Below are positions 44,712-55,072 of a DNA stretch of 64,000 nucleotides, one piece after another. Position numbers and translations under genes: made by a program. The notes beneath the pieces are model-generated. The model did no database searches and was not told where the DNA came from. It saw only the letters and a list, made by a program, of their open reading frames with translations. Every line of letters begins with the position of its first letter. The first letter of the stretch is position 1. This DNA is from Plantago ovata (Eukaryota > Streptophyta > Magnoliopsida > Lamiales > Plantaginaceae): assembly GCA_028274465.1 (NCBI GenBank), contig CM051456.1, forward strand, positions 74,944,753-75,008,752. Direction: 5' to 3'.

Positions 44712-46396
44712 TGTTGGTCCCTTTAAACAACAAGAAAAGACCAGAGGGGGGGGGGGTTAATAGTCTTTTCAAACTTTTGTCGTTTAAAACTTTCTCAGCA
44801 AGTACTTATTACTTTACAGTAATGAGGTTGCTGATACTTAACTTTCTCAGCAAGCGTAAGTTACTTTACAGTAGCTTGGTTTGCTGATACTTAAAATCAG
44901 AGAGCGGAAGTCTTTGAAACGATAAGTGCTTTTTCAGCAAGTAAAGAGTTTCAGCAAGTGATGTGAGTGACTGTGTACAAACAGATATAATTTGCTGAAA
45001 GCTAAATGCAGTAAGTAAATCACGCAAACACTTTTAGAGTGGTATCTGAGAGTGGCGTAATCTCCCAACTAATCCACTTTGTCCTTTCTAGGACTGAATC
45101 CACTAAGATATGATTGAGGTTCCTTACAATCTCCTATCTAAAGCGATTCAACAGAAACCAAAGCACACTTGCTTTGTCTCCAACCTAAACTAGAGAACTC
45201 AACCTTGTTCTCCACCAAACTTGGTACTTTTAATCAGCAAAAGCTTGCTCGATTAAGTTCCCCCTGAATATCACGCCTGAAAGGGTGTATTTTCAGTTAG
45301 AGAGTTTTGGGGTGAGATAACTTAATTATAACTTATTCAGTTACAACAAGTAATCTAAGAAACACAACTTGGAATACTTTGCAGTAAACAAGTTTGATTG
45401 TTTCTGGTGTCAAGACTTGTTCTTGTTCGAAAGAAAGAACACTTAACTAATTTCTTAGCCGAGTTTGTTCTACTTCTTCACAAGTAGCTTTTTCAAGCTT
45501 TAAGTCTTGTAACGGATCAATGGCAGTAAGAGTGTTTGAAGGTTTGTGAATTTTAAGCACAAGTGAGAGTTTGATCACGTTGTTGACATAGTTCAACTCT
45601 TTTCCGGATGACCTCTATTTATAGTGCAAGTAAGGAGCCGTTTGAATTTCAAATCCTAAGGCTTTTGTTCCTTAACATGTCACTATCTTGCTTTTGTACT
45701 TTCAGCAGCAACCTTTGTTTGTCTTCTAGTCTTCGTGTCCTTCGCGTGTAAGCTTTGCATTAAATGCACATTTGAATAGAATTCAAACAGTAACATTGGA
45801 GCGCAAAATCTCGTACATTCAGCAAGAGGTCACATATGTTCATCAGCAAGTGTTCATTCTCAGTTTCAGCAAGCACAACCTACTCTGTCTTTCAGATTTT
45901 CACTTATGCAATGTTGTTGCTGAAAATTTCACTTTCTGAGCAACACGTGCCTTACCAGTCTTCAGCAATCTTCAAGTCTTCAAGTCTTCAAGTCTTCAGA
46001 TCTTCAAAAGTCTTCAAGATTTTGACCGGTTTCTTATTTGCTTAAATAATTTGTTTGTAATAAACAAAATACATCTTCAGCAAATGCTTCAATAGGTCAT
46101 TTTCTTTTCAGAAAATAAGATACATCAAAGATAAGCATCAATAAGATATTTTCTTTTCAGAAAATAAAGTACATCATACGCAAATGTGTCAATAAATTAA
46201 TTTCTTCACAGAAATTAAAGTACGTCATCCACATAAGAAATAACTTATCTAACACCCATCTAAGTCATCAGCAAACGTTCATCTTTTACAATGTCCTTAA
46301 AATTCTAAATTCCTATGGACCTTAAGAGTACTAGTTACTGGACTGTTCTTAATTTAGCATGGTTAATTGCTCATCAAAATTACAAGTTTCCTAACA
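44712..46396 (-). repeat. Copia copy 2 5' LTR
   Basis: 1685 bases, the same length as the 3' LTR. Ends TGTTGG and CTAACA on the plus strand. Probable promoter near 45600-45625 on the minus strand (CTATAAATAG). Confidence 0.94.
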
Positions 46397-46401
46397 AGAT
46401 G

Positions 46402-46614
46402 GAAATCGCGTTTTTGGAAGTAATTCATGGCGAAACAATGATGTTTTGGTGCAACGAGATCACCCACGGTGTGTCAAGGAGTACCGAGACGAGTTTCAAG
46501 GCCAAGAGATCAAGTTTCGGAGCTCAAAACCGTGCAAGGGGCCGAAATCGAAGATCCAGAGGAGGAATTCCGCACGGGCCGCATTCTGCCCGTGCGGGGC
46601 GCACCGCCGGGCGC
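46402..46614 (+). repeat. Element D 3' LTR, second piece
   Basis: Continues the LTR after the Copia element. It includes a perfect 10-base inverted repeat (arms CCGCACGGGC and GCCCGTGCGG, 46571-46598) and then a GGGGCGCACCGCC hairpin segment, inside which element E inserted. Confidence 0.82.
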
Positions 46615-47942
46615 TGATGAATGTGTATTTTACACTTTCATTCGAGTCTTTTTCACCTATTTTAGCTATCCTCTATGTTAATTTAGCTATATTTTAGTGC
46701 ATTTTATTAGAATAGTGTCACGTTTCCCTTTAGATTTTATTTTACAGGTTTTGGTTGAAATTCGAGGATTTCCGGGCAATTATATTGAAGTTGACAAGGA
46801 ATTGGTGTTCCAGAAGCCTATTTGGAGTATCTGAAGGTTTCCGGATAGGATTTGGAGTCTAGGGGCTGAATCTGGAGGTTAGAAGGCCACTAGAAGTCGG
46901 AAACCGAGTCCGAAAAGGGGAAGACAAAAACGCGTCGAAAATGCGGAATTCCGCGAAAACGTCTCCGGGCGAACCGCCGCAGAGGTCGGGCGAACCGCCG
47001 CAGAGGTGGGGCGAACCGCCCCACACCGGGCGAACCGCCGGGTTTGTGGGGCGAACCGCCCCACAATAATTCGAGGCCTATATATAGTTGCTCAGTTTTC
47101 TCCGAAAATCATACTTTTCCAGACCTACTTTCTCACCTCTCTCTGTAGTTTTAGGTAGGGACTTCCCAGAGCCTGTCCTGGGAGTTCGTAGCTTAGGGGA
47201 CACTTTTTCATAGCGGATTGGAGCTTGTAGGATCGCAATTCTTCGGAGATTGACAACCTTCGGTAACTTGTATCTTACAGTTTAATCTACATATTTTATA
47301 TATCTTTCAATATGTTTTCTTCTATGATTTCTGTTGATTGCATGCCTATTATGAGTAGCTAAACTTATCGTTGGTGGTAGTATGTGAATTCTTAGTGAAG
47401 GGAAGATAATCATGCTAATGGCTATATCGCGCATTATACTCCGTGTCATTGCTTTATTTCGTTGATCAGGCACAGCCTAAATTCTCGTATGTTGTATTAA
47501 TTATTATGCACAATTTTGGACCCTCGTCGACCTGTTCGCGAGTTTATCTTCGTAGTGTTGAATAATTACGGAACACAATAGGACAATAATGATTGACTTG
47601 TCAGACCCATTATCTTCGTAGTGCTTAATAATTGCAACAGGACACTAGATTGATTCAAAGATCTCTATGCAAGACCGAGGAATTTGTGCATGATTATCGA
47701 CCTGTTATGCTTTGAAGGATCATACTATCACCAATCTCCATTATCTGTTAGAAAAACCCCTTTGCTATCTGTCTGCTGTTTATATTCTCTTGTTAAATAG
47801 ATAAAGCTAGTTATAGTCCTGAGAGAACGACACTCGAGTCATTCTACTACTACACTACGGTTTTCGTTGTAGTTGTGGATTGCCTTTGGCTAAATAACAA
47901 ATTTATTTGATTAATTAGAATCTGACAAATTCCGGTTCATCA
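46615..47942 (+). repeat. Element E 5' LTR
   Basis: 1328 bases with a five-unit hairpin array at 46965-47064 and a TATA box at 47079-47087. Ends CGGTTCATCA. Confidence 0.93.
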
Positions 47943-47945
47943 AAT

Positions 47946-47963
47946 TGGCGCCGTTGCCGGGGA
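47946..47963 (+). promoter_or_regulatory. Primer binding site, tRNA-Asp (element E)
   Basis: Perfect TGGCGCCGTTGCCGGGGA, three bases after the LTR. Confidence 0.9.
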
Positions 47964-48269
47964 CTATACTCCTTTTTCTATTAAATTTGTTTATATTTTC
48001 AGCATTCGGATCCCTACAGAAGAACAGGCTCTGGGGGTTTGCTCTCAGGAAATCTCACTTTCTTACCCTATTTCTTCCCCCCTATCTTTTTCAGAAAATT
48101 CATCTGATCTGATCTCGGTTACCTTACGTGCTTGCGCTCTCGTAGTTCTCGGTTACATTGTGTTTGTTCGCACTCTTTGTGCTTTTGTTTGCAAGTTTTT
48201 GTTTTTCTTTTGTGGATTCTGCTCCTTGGTTTCTTATTTCCTCCTGTGTAGAAACTAGTTATATGAAGG

Positions 48270-49178
48270 ATGAGTCAACCACCGTTGCCCCGGTATGTGA
48301 TGCCTCGAGGGCCTTGCATAACATTGGACGACGATTGTAGGAATTATGACTTTGATCCTGCGTACTACTCCATTCTCTCCACGTTTTCAATGGGTGATGA
48401 TCCAAGAGGGTTCTTAGACACATACGAGGAAGGTGTGTTGAGGATACCTCGTGAGAATGAGGAGGGGGTTATTTTATCACATGAGCAACTTTGTATGAGA
48501 GGATTTATGGGAGCCTTGGAAGGGTACGCTCGAAGATGGCTCAGAATCCCGCAGGAAAAATCGTTGCGCACTTGGGGTGAAGTAACCAGCAAGTTTCTGG
48601 AACATTGGGATAGGGACTCACCTCCTGGGTTAGGGGCATGGACGTCTCGCTTCAGTAGTCAGCCACCAGAAATCGACATTGCCAATGAAGAGGAATGTGG
48701 AGAAGAATCCATTGATGAAGTCTCCTCAGTGCCTAGCTTGGATTCCACGTCCTTACTTGCGGATGTCGAGGTTGTTGGTCAAGAGGAAGTCGTGGAGGAG
48801 GTGATAACTGAATCCATTACTTCACTTGAGTCGGAGAGTGAAGGCGTCAGTTGTGTTGAGGTCGAGGAGCCAATCTCTGAAGATTTTGGTGTCTCTGAAT
48901 CAATTGCTGCAGATACTCTTGATCTTGACTCCTACGTTCTGGTCCATGCGCCCACCTATGAGTTCCAAAGGAGTTTTGATCCTCTTTACTCTTTTTATTT
49001 TCCATCTGATTCCCTTAGTTATATTTTAGATTTTGTTTTTCTTGGTTTTGTTAATTTTAGTTTTCAGGGAATCGTGGACTTACTTAAGCAGATACGGAGA
49101 GGAGCCAAGGATGGTTCCCAAGATGCGAGGATTAATGGAACGGATGCACAAGATTCGTTTCCATTTGATAATGGATAA
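48270..49178 (+). CDS. Element E gag-like protein (302 aa), no protease
   Basis: ATG 48270. Residues 40-120 (DDPRGFLDTYEEG, CMRGFMGALEGYARRWLRI, SLRTWGEVTSKFLEHW) follow the retrotransposon gag capsid pattern, including the aromatic W..F..W end, but the sequence is unlike the A-D gag. The rest is acidic (EEECGEESIDEV, QEEVVEEVITES), followed by a hydrophobic stretch near residues 240-270 (SLSYILDFVFLGFVNFSF) that could be a membrane segment. There is no zinc knuckle and no protease. The frame ends at 49178, while a second frame just after it ends DMLRDYYGDFNLDN at 49248, like the ORF2 C-terminus of F (DMWRDFYGDYHPDD). E therefore looks like a recombinant joining a foreign gag to the end of ORF2. 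Confidence 0.75.
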   Translation: MSQPPLPRYVMPRGPCITLDDDCRNYDFDPAYYSILSTFSMGDDPRGFLDTYEEGVLRIPRENEEGVILSHEQLCMRGFMGALEGYARRWLRIPQEKSLRTWGEVTSKFLEHWDRDSPPGLGAWTSRFSSQPPEIDIANEEECGEESIDEVSSVPSLDSTSLLADVEVVGQEEVVEEVITESITSLESESEGVSCVEVEEPISEDFGVSESIAADTLDLDSYVLVHAPTYEFQRSFDPLYSFYFPSDSLSYILDFVFLGFVNFSFQGIVDLLKQIRRGAKDGSQDARINGTDAQDSFPFDNG

Positions 49179-49248
49179 CATTAGTGGTAATGATCTCCTG
49201 TCCGACATGTTGAGGGACTATTATGGGGATTTCAATCTCGATAATTAG

Positions 49249-50767
49249 TCTTTTCACATGTCCGCTCTCAGCCGACCGAGGCCAAACCATTCGGTAACAT
49301 CTAGTATCACTTTTTATTTACTCATTCTCTTTTGCTAGGGACTAGCTTAAGTTATATGAGGGGGATGGGATGTGAACCATGATGTTAAGTATTGTTTGGC
49401 TTTGTGATGTTGAGTATGGTATCTTGTTTCTTTGTTTACATTTGCATTTGCACGTTTACTGCTTTCCTAGGATAGTCTTGCATGTTTTATATGGAGTTTA
49501 TTGCCGAATTTTTTGAACTTTTTTATTGGGTAGATCAACCAACTATGCCATTAATCGTATGCTTCATCTCTATGAATTTGTTTGAGGTTTTTCTCGCTTG
49601 GCTTGTCACATTTATGTATTGCACTTAGTTAAGCTCGGTAATCTCGACATCACTTAGTGGTATTTTCTCTACTGCGGTTCACTAAGGCCTTTATAATAGG
49701 ATGATGCATGTTACGGTCTTATGGTTGTTTCCCGAGTAATTATGTACCTAAGAGGCAACAAGTCTTCTCCATGCTTTGAGATTGCTAAATGCCTAGGAAG
49801 GAGGTTGTGTGATCCTTTGTTTATAACTTATTCTTCCGAATAGGTTTGGGGAGGGGGTTACACCATCATAGACTTGTTTTTCGTTTTTTCATTTTCGTAT
49901 CTTGAGTTTATTTTTCCTTTTCCGTAAATTTTGTACTCCAACCTATTCTTTCGAATAGGTTTGGGGAAGTCGTGTGAGTCATTTTGTTTTTCTTTTTGTT
50001 ATGCTACTGCTGGCTAAAAAAAAAATCGAAAGAAAAGGAAAGAAAGGAAAATTCCAGAAAAAAAGAGAAAAAGAAAAAAAAAAAGAAGAATCTGGAAAGA
50101 AAAAAAGAAAAAAAGAAAAGACCCCAAAAAAGCAAAGAAGGGTCCAAAAAGAAAGCCAAATAGCAGTTTAGCAAAGTGTTGAGTCTTTTCCAATTTTTGT
50201 AATGTTCGTAATCGTGTTGTAATTTTCTATTTTTTATGTTTTTTGTCTTGAGTGTCATCTGTTCTAGACCACCCTCGTCCTGCCATTCAGGAAGTGGTGA
50301 ATAGCTTAAGACTTTACTTGGGAGATGGGTAGAATCGGGGAGAGTTATCTTTTATAGGGAACCCTCCTTCGTTTGATGAGAGCCAGTACTGGTTCGACCT
50401 CTTTTGAGGAAAAGTCTTAACATGGTGGAACAGCAGTAAGTCCTCAGTTTCATAGGCACGGGGCAACCATTCGTATCTTAGCATGCTTCATTACGTCGTC
50501 ACTGACTAGGTCCAGGTAGAGAATGTTACAAGAGACTATCTTGTCTTGACATAAGTGCTTATGTGGATGTGTATAAGTCAATCGAGGTATTCTTCAACCT
50601 ATATTCATGCTTTGATTTATATGGTTTTTGTTCATATGTTTTTTGGTAAATTCAGTAGATTAGTTCATTTTATTTGGCATGAGACTCCATTTTGTGTCTT
50701 GCATGTTTTTTGTATTAGAGTCTAGCTTAGTTGCTTGAGGACAAACAAAGGTTCGGTTTGGGGAGTT
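49249..50767 (+). other. Element E 3' tail
   Basis: No gene. Starts with the same segment that follows ORF2 in D and F (CTTTTCACATGTCC, GCCGACCGAGGCC). It then has a hairpin with arms AACTTATTC/GAATAGGTT (one mismatch, near 49827), a hairpin AACCTATTC/GAATAGGTT near 49940, the A/G tract (50010-50150) and the polypurine tract ending at 50767. Confidence 0.8.
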
Positions 50768-52075
50768 TGATGAATGTGTATTTTACACTTTCATTCGAGT
50801 CTTTTTCACCTATTTTAGCTATCCTCTATGTTAATTTAGCTATATTTTAATGCATTTTATTAGAATCGTGTCACGTTTCCTTTAGATTTTATTTTACAGG
50901 TTTTGGTTGAAATTCGAGGATTTCCGGGCAATTATATTGAAGTTGACAAGGAATTGGTGTTCCAGAAGCCTATTTGGAGTATCTGAAGGTTTCCGGATAG
51001 GATTTGGAGTCTAGGGGCCGAATCTGGAGGTTAGAAGGCCACTAGAAGTCAAAAACCGAGTCCGAAAAGGGGAAGAAATCCAAAAACGCGTCGAAAACAC
51101 GAAATTCCGCGAAAAAGTCTCCGGGCGAACCGCCGCAGAGGTCGGGCGAACCGCCGTAGAGGTGGGGCGAACCGCCCCACACTGGGCGAACCGCCCCACA
51201 ATAATTCGAGGCCTATATATAGTTGCTCAGTTTTCTCCGAAAATCATACTTTTCCAGACCTACTTTCTCACCTCTCTCTGTAGTTTTAGGTAGGGACTTC
51301 CTAGAGCCTGTCCTGGGAGTTCGTAGCTTAGGGGACACTTTTTCATAGCGGATTGGAGCTTGTAGGATCGCAATTCTTCGGAGATTGACAACCTTCGGTA
51401 ACTTGTATCTTACAGTTTAATCTACTTATTTTATATATCTTTCAATATGTTTTCTTCTATGATTTCTGTTGATTGCATGTCTATTATGAGTAGCTAAACT
51501 TATCGTTGGTGGTAGTATGTGAATTCTTAGCGAAGGGAAGATAATCATGCTAATGGCTATATCGCGCATTATACTCCGTGTCATTGCTTTATTTCGTTGA
51601 TCAGGCACAACCTAAATTCTCGTATGTTGTATTAATTATTATGCACAATTGGACCCTCGTTGACCTGTTCGCGAGTTTATCTTCGTAGTGTTGAATAATT
51701 ATGGAACACAATAGGACAATAGTGATTGACTTGTCAGATCCATTATCTTCGTAGTGCTTAATAATTGCAACAGGACACTAGATTGATTCAAAGATCTCTA
51801 TGCAAGACCGAGGAATTTATGCATGATTATCGACCCGTTATGCTTTGAAGGATCATACTATCACCAATCTCCATTATCTGTTAGAAAAACCCCTTTGCTA
51901 TCTGTCTGCTGTTTATATTCTCTTGTTAAATAGATAAAGCTAGTTATAGTCCTGAGAGAACGACACTCGAGTCATTCTACTACTACACTACGGTTTTCGT
52001 TGTAGTTGTGGATTGCCTTTGGCTAAGTAACAAATTTATTTGATTAATTAGAATCTGACAAATTCCGGTTCATCA
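50768..52075 (+). repeat. Element E 3' LTR
   Basis: 1308 bases with a four-unit hairpin array at 51121-51199 (one unit fewer than the 5' LTR). Confidence 0.93.
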
Positions 52076-52080
52076 GGCTC

Positions 52081-52996
52081 CTTCCGACATCAACTATATA
52101 TATTTCCAAAATCTGCGAATTTTCATATCTTTCATCATTATTTTTTACAGACTAAAACCCTAGAGCTTGTTCTAGGTATATTTTCTCTTAGAACCTTTGT
52201 AACTTAGCGAATTCGGAGCTAGAGTAAAGATTTGGACACCGTTTTATCTCACCTTGCTAGATCTTTGTGAGTTTTAGCCATTCACCGGAGATTGACAACC
52301 TTTGGTGGTAACATTGTATCTCACAATTCTGCTATTTATCTTTCAATTCACCATGTTTTTATTCATTATTGCTTCGATTATGATTGTTGATTGTGTTATT
52401 GATATGAGTAGCTAAGCATCTAGTTGGTGATAGTATGTGAACTCGTAGCTAGGGTTCGTATTATGCATGATTGAGTTTCTGAGTCTTTTACTTGTTTAAT
52501 TATCTTAATTCGATTCTTTGATCCGACTAAGCCATATATCTTCGTAGAAAAGTGTTAGAAACACTAGGACAATTCAAGATCATCGATTCAATTATATATA
52601 ATTTGCAAGTACTGCTTGAACTAAGACTGACAACCTTAGCCAAGTATTAGTATAGATAGTAATCTTTCAAAATACACGTCTACAAATCTGTCTTTGGTGT
52701 TTGTAAATCGAATTACTTTTAAGGCAGTGCGAGTTGCACTTTCATGCATAATTAGAACTTGATGCTTAGAACGAGCATACTATCACCAGCTCTCTCCATA
52801 TATTGTTAAGTCGAGTTAATATAAATTTGTTTTCTGAAATTATATATAGTTATTTAGTTAAAGCTAGTTTAGTCCCTAGAGATCTACACTCGAGGTCATC
52901 TTACCTCTGCACTACGTGTTTTGTGTAGTTGTGAGTTGCCCTTTGGCTTTCAAACAAATTTATTTGATTGTTCGAGTCTGACAATCTCGTTCATCA
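52081..52996 (+). repeat. Element D 3' LTR, third piece
   Basis: Remaining 916 bases of the diverged LTR: TATA-like ACTATATATAT near 52094, the conserved CCGGAGATTGACAACCTTTGG and GAGTAGCTAAGC segments, ending GTTCATCA at 52996. The next bases, CATTA, would be the right target duplication. Confidence 0.85.
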
Positions 52997-53186
52997 CATT
53001 ATCATTTCAACAAGCTACAATAATAACAACACCAAGTAAACGACCATGTACACATATGCCATGAACAATTACAGAAATAAACATCAAACAGAATATAGGT
53101 AAAACTCAAAACATCAAGCCTAACACACAAACACACAAAATGAATATACAAATTAAAATGAATATATGAATTGAGAGTAGAGAAAA
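52997..53186. other. AT-rich flank of element D
   Basis: No gene seen. AT-rich with ACACAAAC and GAATATA repeats, leading into the RPA-like fragment. Confidence 0.5.
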
Positions 53187-53450
53187 TTACTTTCGATCTC
53201 GGATTGTACAGCAGGTGTAATCATCCAGCTCAATAATAGATCCACTACGAACAAGGTTATTCTTCACTCGAATATTTAGGTTTGTACAAAGCATGGCATG
53301 GTGAGTATTGCCAGAATCAAATAGAGTAAACCTGTAACGCTCTGTTGTTGATGGATCCAGATTTGTTTGTTTGATACTAACAACCTTCAACACAGGCTTG
53401 CAGACACGGTCGCCAGCACAGATTTGATCCAAACAGACTGTGAGATTCAT
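53187..53450 (-). pseudogene. Replication protein A large-subunit N-terminal fragment
   Basis: ATG at 53450 (MNLTVCLDQICAGD). It follows the RPA70 N-terminal domain pattern: CKPVLKVVSIKQ, ERYRFTLFDSG, HAMLCTNLN, SGSIIELDDYTC. About 87 residues, the size of one RPA70 N-terminal OB fold. It ends at a possible splice donor (CGAAA|GTAATT) directly followed by a stop, and no later RPA exons are found downstream in sense (52997-53186). A captured exon or gene fragment carried by a transposon is the most likely reading; RPA-like genes are known passengers of Helitrons and MULEs. Confidence 0.72.
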
Positions 53451-53760
53451 CTTGTATGTCGACAATTGAAAGAAGGCGAAACGGTTTGGAGAGAAACATT
53501 TTGAGAGAAATAAAAATGACTGAGTTGCATAGTCATTTTAATTGGTATATTCATTTTGTGTTAATTTTATTATTATTATTTTTTTATTTTTGAAGAAACG
53601 ATTCTTTTAGTTATTAATAAGCAAAACACGTGATAACACTTCATGAAAAAACATGACTCGTGATAAAACACTTCCAACAATGGACAAAACACTTCATGAA
53701 AAAACATGACTCTTGATAACAGGTTTGTGCACTCCTATAAATATTGAGGACAACATCAGT
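53451..53760. other. Intergenic region between divergent RPA fragment and unknown gene
   Basis: No gene. Contains a repeated unit around AAAAAACATGACTC and GATAACA (53640-53720) and a TATA-like CCTATAAATATTG near 53733, facing the plus-strand gene. Confidence 0.5.
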
Positions 53761-53860
53761 TTGATCATCAATATTCAATCAAGTACAGCAAAACACAGAA
53801 GAACAGAAAGAAGCATTCTGGAAATTCTGGAAACAGCAAAACACAAAAAGAAGTAAAAAA

Positions 53861-54443
53861 ATATCGCACATACATATCGAAACTATCAACATTGATAACC
53901 CAAGAACACTGGCTGAACACCGTGGCAAAGCATTCTGGAAATTCATATCTATATTGACGGAGCATGAACTAAAAATCAATGTCCGTCTGACAGAAGAACA
54001 TAATTGGGTTGTTACGATATCAATGGATATGCATGGAGGAACGCCTATCGCACCGATACAGATACATGTTCATATGGTTGAATGCAGCACATACCATTGA
54101 AGATGGGAAGGTCATTCCAAGAAACTATGAGGCTGACTTGAGCAATCATATAAGGTTTTCAAGGCCTCACATCGTATTGGTGACAGGAACTAATAGCAGG
54201 ATACCGGTTTCAAACAACCATCGGGAAGACATACGTCCATTCAATCCTAATGATGTGGACGACTACTTCTGGAATTTGGGAATGACGCTTCACCAAACTG
54301 AGCAGCGCATTGGAATTGATGATAGCGAACTCTACTTTGCTGCTACAACACAGGAGATAGACGTGGACGTGGAGCATACGATTGATGAGAATGATCGCAA
54401 TCGTAGAAGCTTGCAGAATGACATTCTATTCAATGTAACCTAG
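53861..54443 (+). pseudogene. Unknown gene, two overlapping reading frames
   Basis: First frame (from about 53861 to TGA 54099) contains NPRTLAEHRGKAFWKF and TEEHNWVVTISMDMHGG. The second frame (stop at 54443) contains IEDGKVIPRNYEADLSNHIRF, VLVTGTNSRIPV, DVDDYFWNLGMTLHQTE and a D/E-rich end. They probably belong to one protein broken by a frameshift near 54050-54095. I do not recognise the family. A TATA-like box lies about 130 bases upstream. It lies between the RPA fragment and the Ulp1 gene in what looks like a single old MULE-type element. Confidence 0.45.
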
Positions 54444-55072
54444 GCCTTATTACATGTGTGGAAAATGCTATAGCATTCAAAATAGATTAGGTAGGTGACT
54501 TTATTATGTTCGAATATTTTGTTCGTGTTATCATGTTTGAAGTTTGTGATAGGGCCTTAGGTTTGAAGTTTAGACTAGGTAGTAAAATAATGTATATTAG
54601 TTTAACATAAAATGTGTTAATATCAGTATATGCATTACAGATTGAGTTTTCCAATCAGACTAGTCTAAATTTGAATAGAAAATGCATATAAAAATATGAG
54701 CATGGACAGCAGTGGTAAAACTCAAACATGCATTAGATAAAATTCAAACAAACATCATATGAAACTAAAAAATATGAAATTTATCCTCAAGCACCATATT
54801 ACTGTAGAGAAGTTGAGTTTTATCTGGTGTTTGTTTGAGTTTTATCTGATGCATGTTTGAGTTTTATCTTTGCAGAATGGAAAAGGAACAATTATAATTC
54901 AATAAGCTACACAGAATGGAAAAGGAACCATTATCATTCAAGACAACAATGCACAAAACATTCCTATAGAATTAAGAATCTTGAATAAGCCATGAACAAT
55001 TACACAAAAGAAAGCGATCCTTGAAACATGTTCATGGTCCTCAAAAAATCACAATGTATCTAATAAATGATT
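54444..55072. other. Intergenic AT-rich region with inverted ATAAAACTCAAAC repeats
   Basis: No gene. An inverted repeat with arms of about 50 bases (54717-54766 and 54811-54865) is built from AAAACTCAAAC units. A segment CCTATAGAATTAAGAATC at 54963 recurs at 57811 and 58081. Confidence 0.65.

Larger units (their letters stand above)
31891..46396 (-). mobile_element. Copia copy 2: SIRE-like element with extra 3' gene, 14.5 kb
   Basis: Minus-strand element: 5' LTR 44712-46396, tRNA-Met primer site 44695-44709, gag 43154-44599, protease, integrase, reverse transcriptase/RNase H (down to 38795), an extra gene region (33837-37879), polypurine tract 33576-33590 and 3' LTR 31891-33575. Both LTRs are 1685 bases and differ at only about a dozen positions by eye. 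The flanking 5-mers are AGGTG (31886-31890) and AGATG (46397-46401), one mismatch. Copia gene order, a gag with a coiled-coil C-terminus and a gene after RNase H fit the SIRE/Maximus lineage, an assignment that a tree would need to confirm. Many frameshifts suggest a dead copy or poor assembly. Confidence 0.88.
46615..52075 (+). mobile_element. Element E: complete 5.46-kb gypsy element with a different gag and no protease
   Basis: LTRs 46615-47942 and 50768-52075, primer site 47946-47963, one gag-like gene (48270-49178), tail 49249-50767. Flanking 5-mers GGCGC (46610-46614) and GGCTC (52076-52080), one mismatch. The LTRs differ by about 20 substitutions by eye and one hairpin unit. LTR, primer site and tail are the same family as A-C and F, but the internal gene is different. 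Confidence 0.93.
22993..52996 (+). mobile_element. Element D: older gypsy element with protease and ORF2, 5' end lost, heavily nested
   Basis: Plus-strand element. Visible parts: end of gag and protease (22996-23625), a hairpin-array spacer cut by the CACTA transposon (24070-27873), a spliced leader, ORF2 (28764-30045), tail (30046-31756), and a 3' LTR in three pieces (31757-31890, 46402-46614, 52081-52996). The pieces add up to about 1263 bases, the normal LTR size, once the Copia element and element E with their duplications are removed. Its sequence is clearly more diverged than A, B, C, E and F, so it is probably an older subfamily. The 5' LTR and most of gag are missing at the junction with element C. 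Confidence 0.85.
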
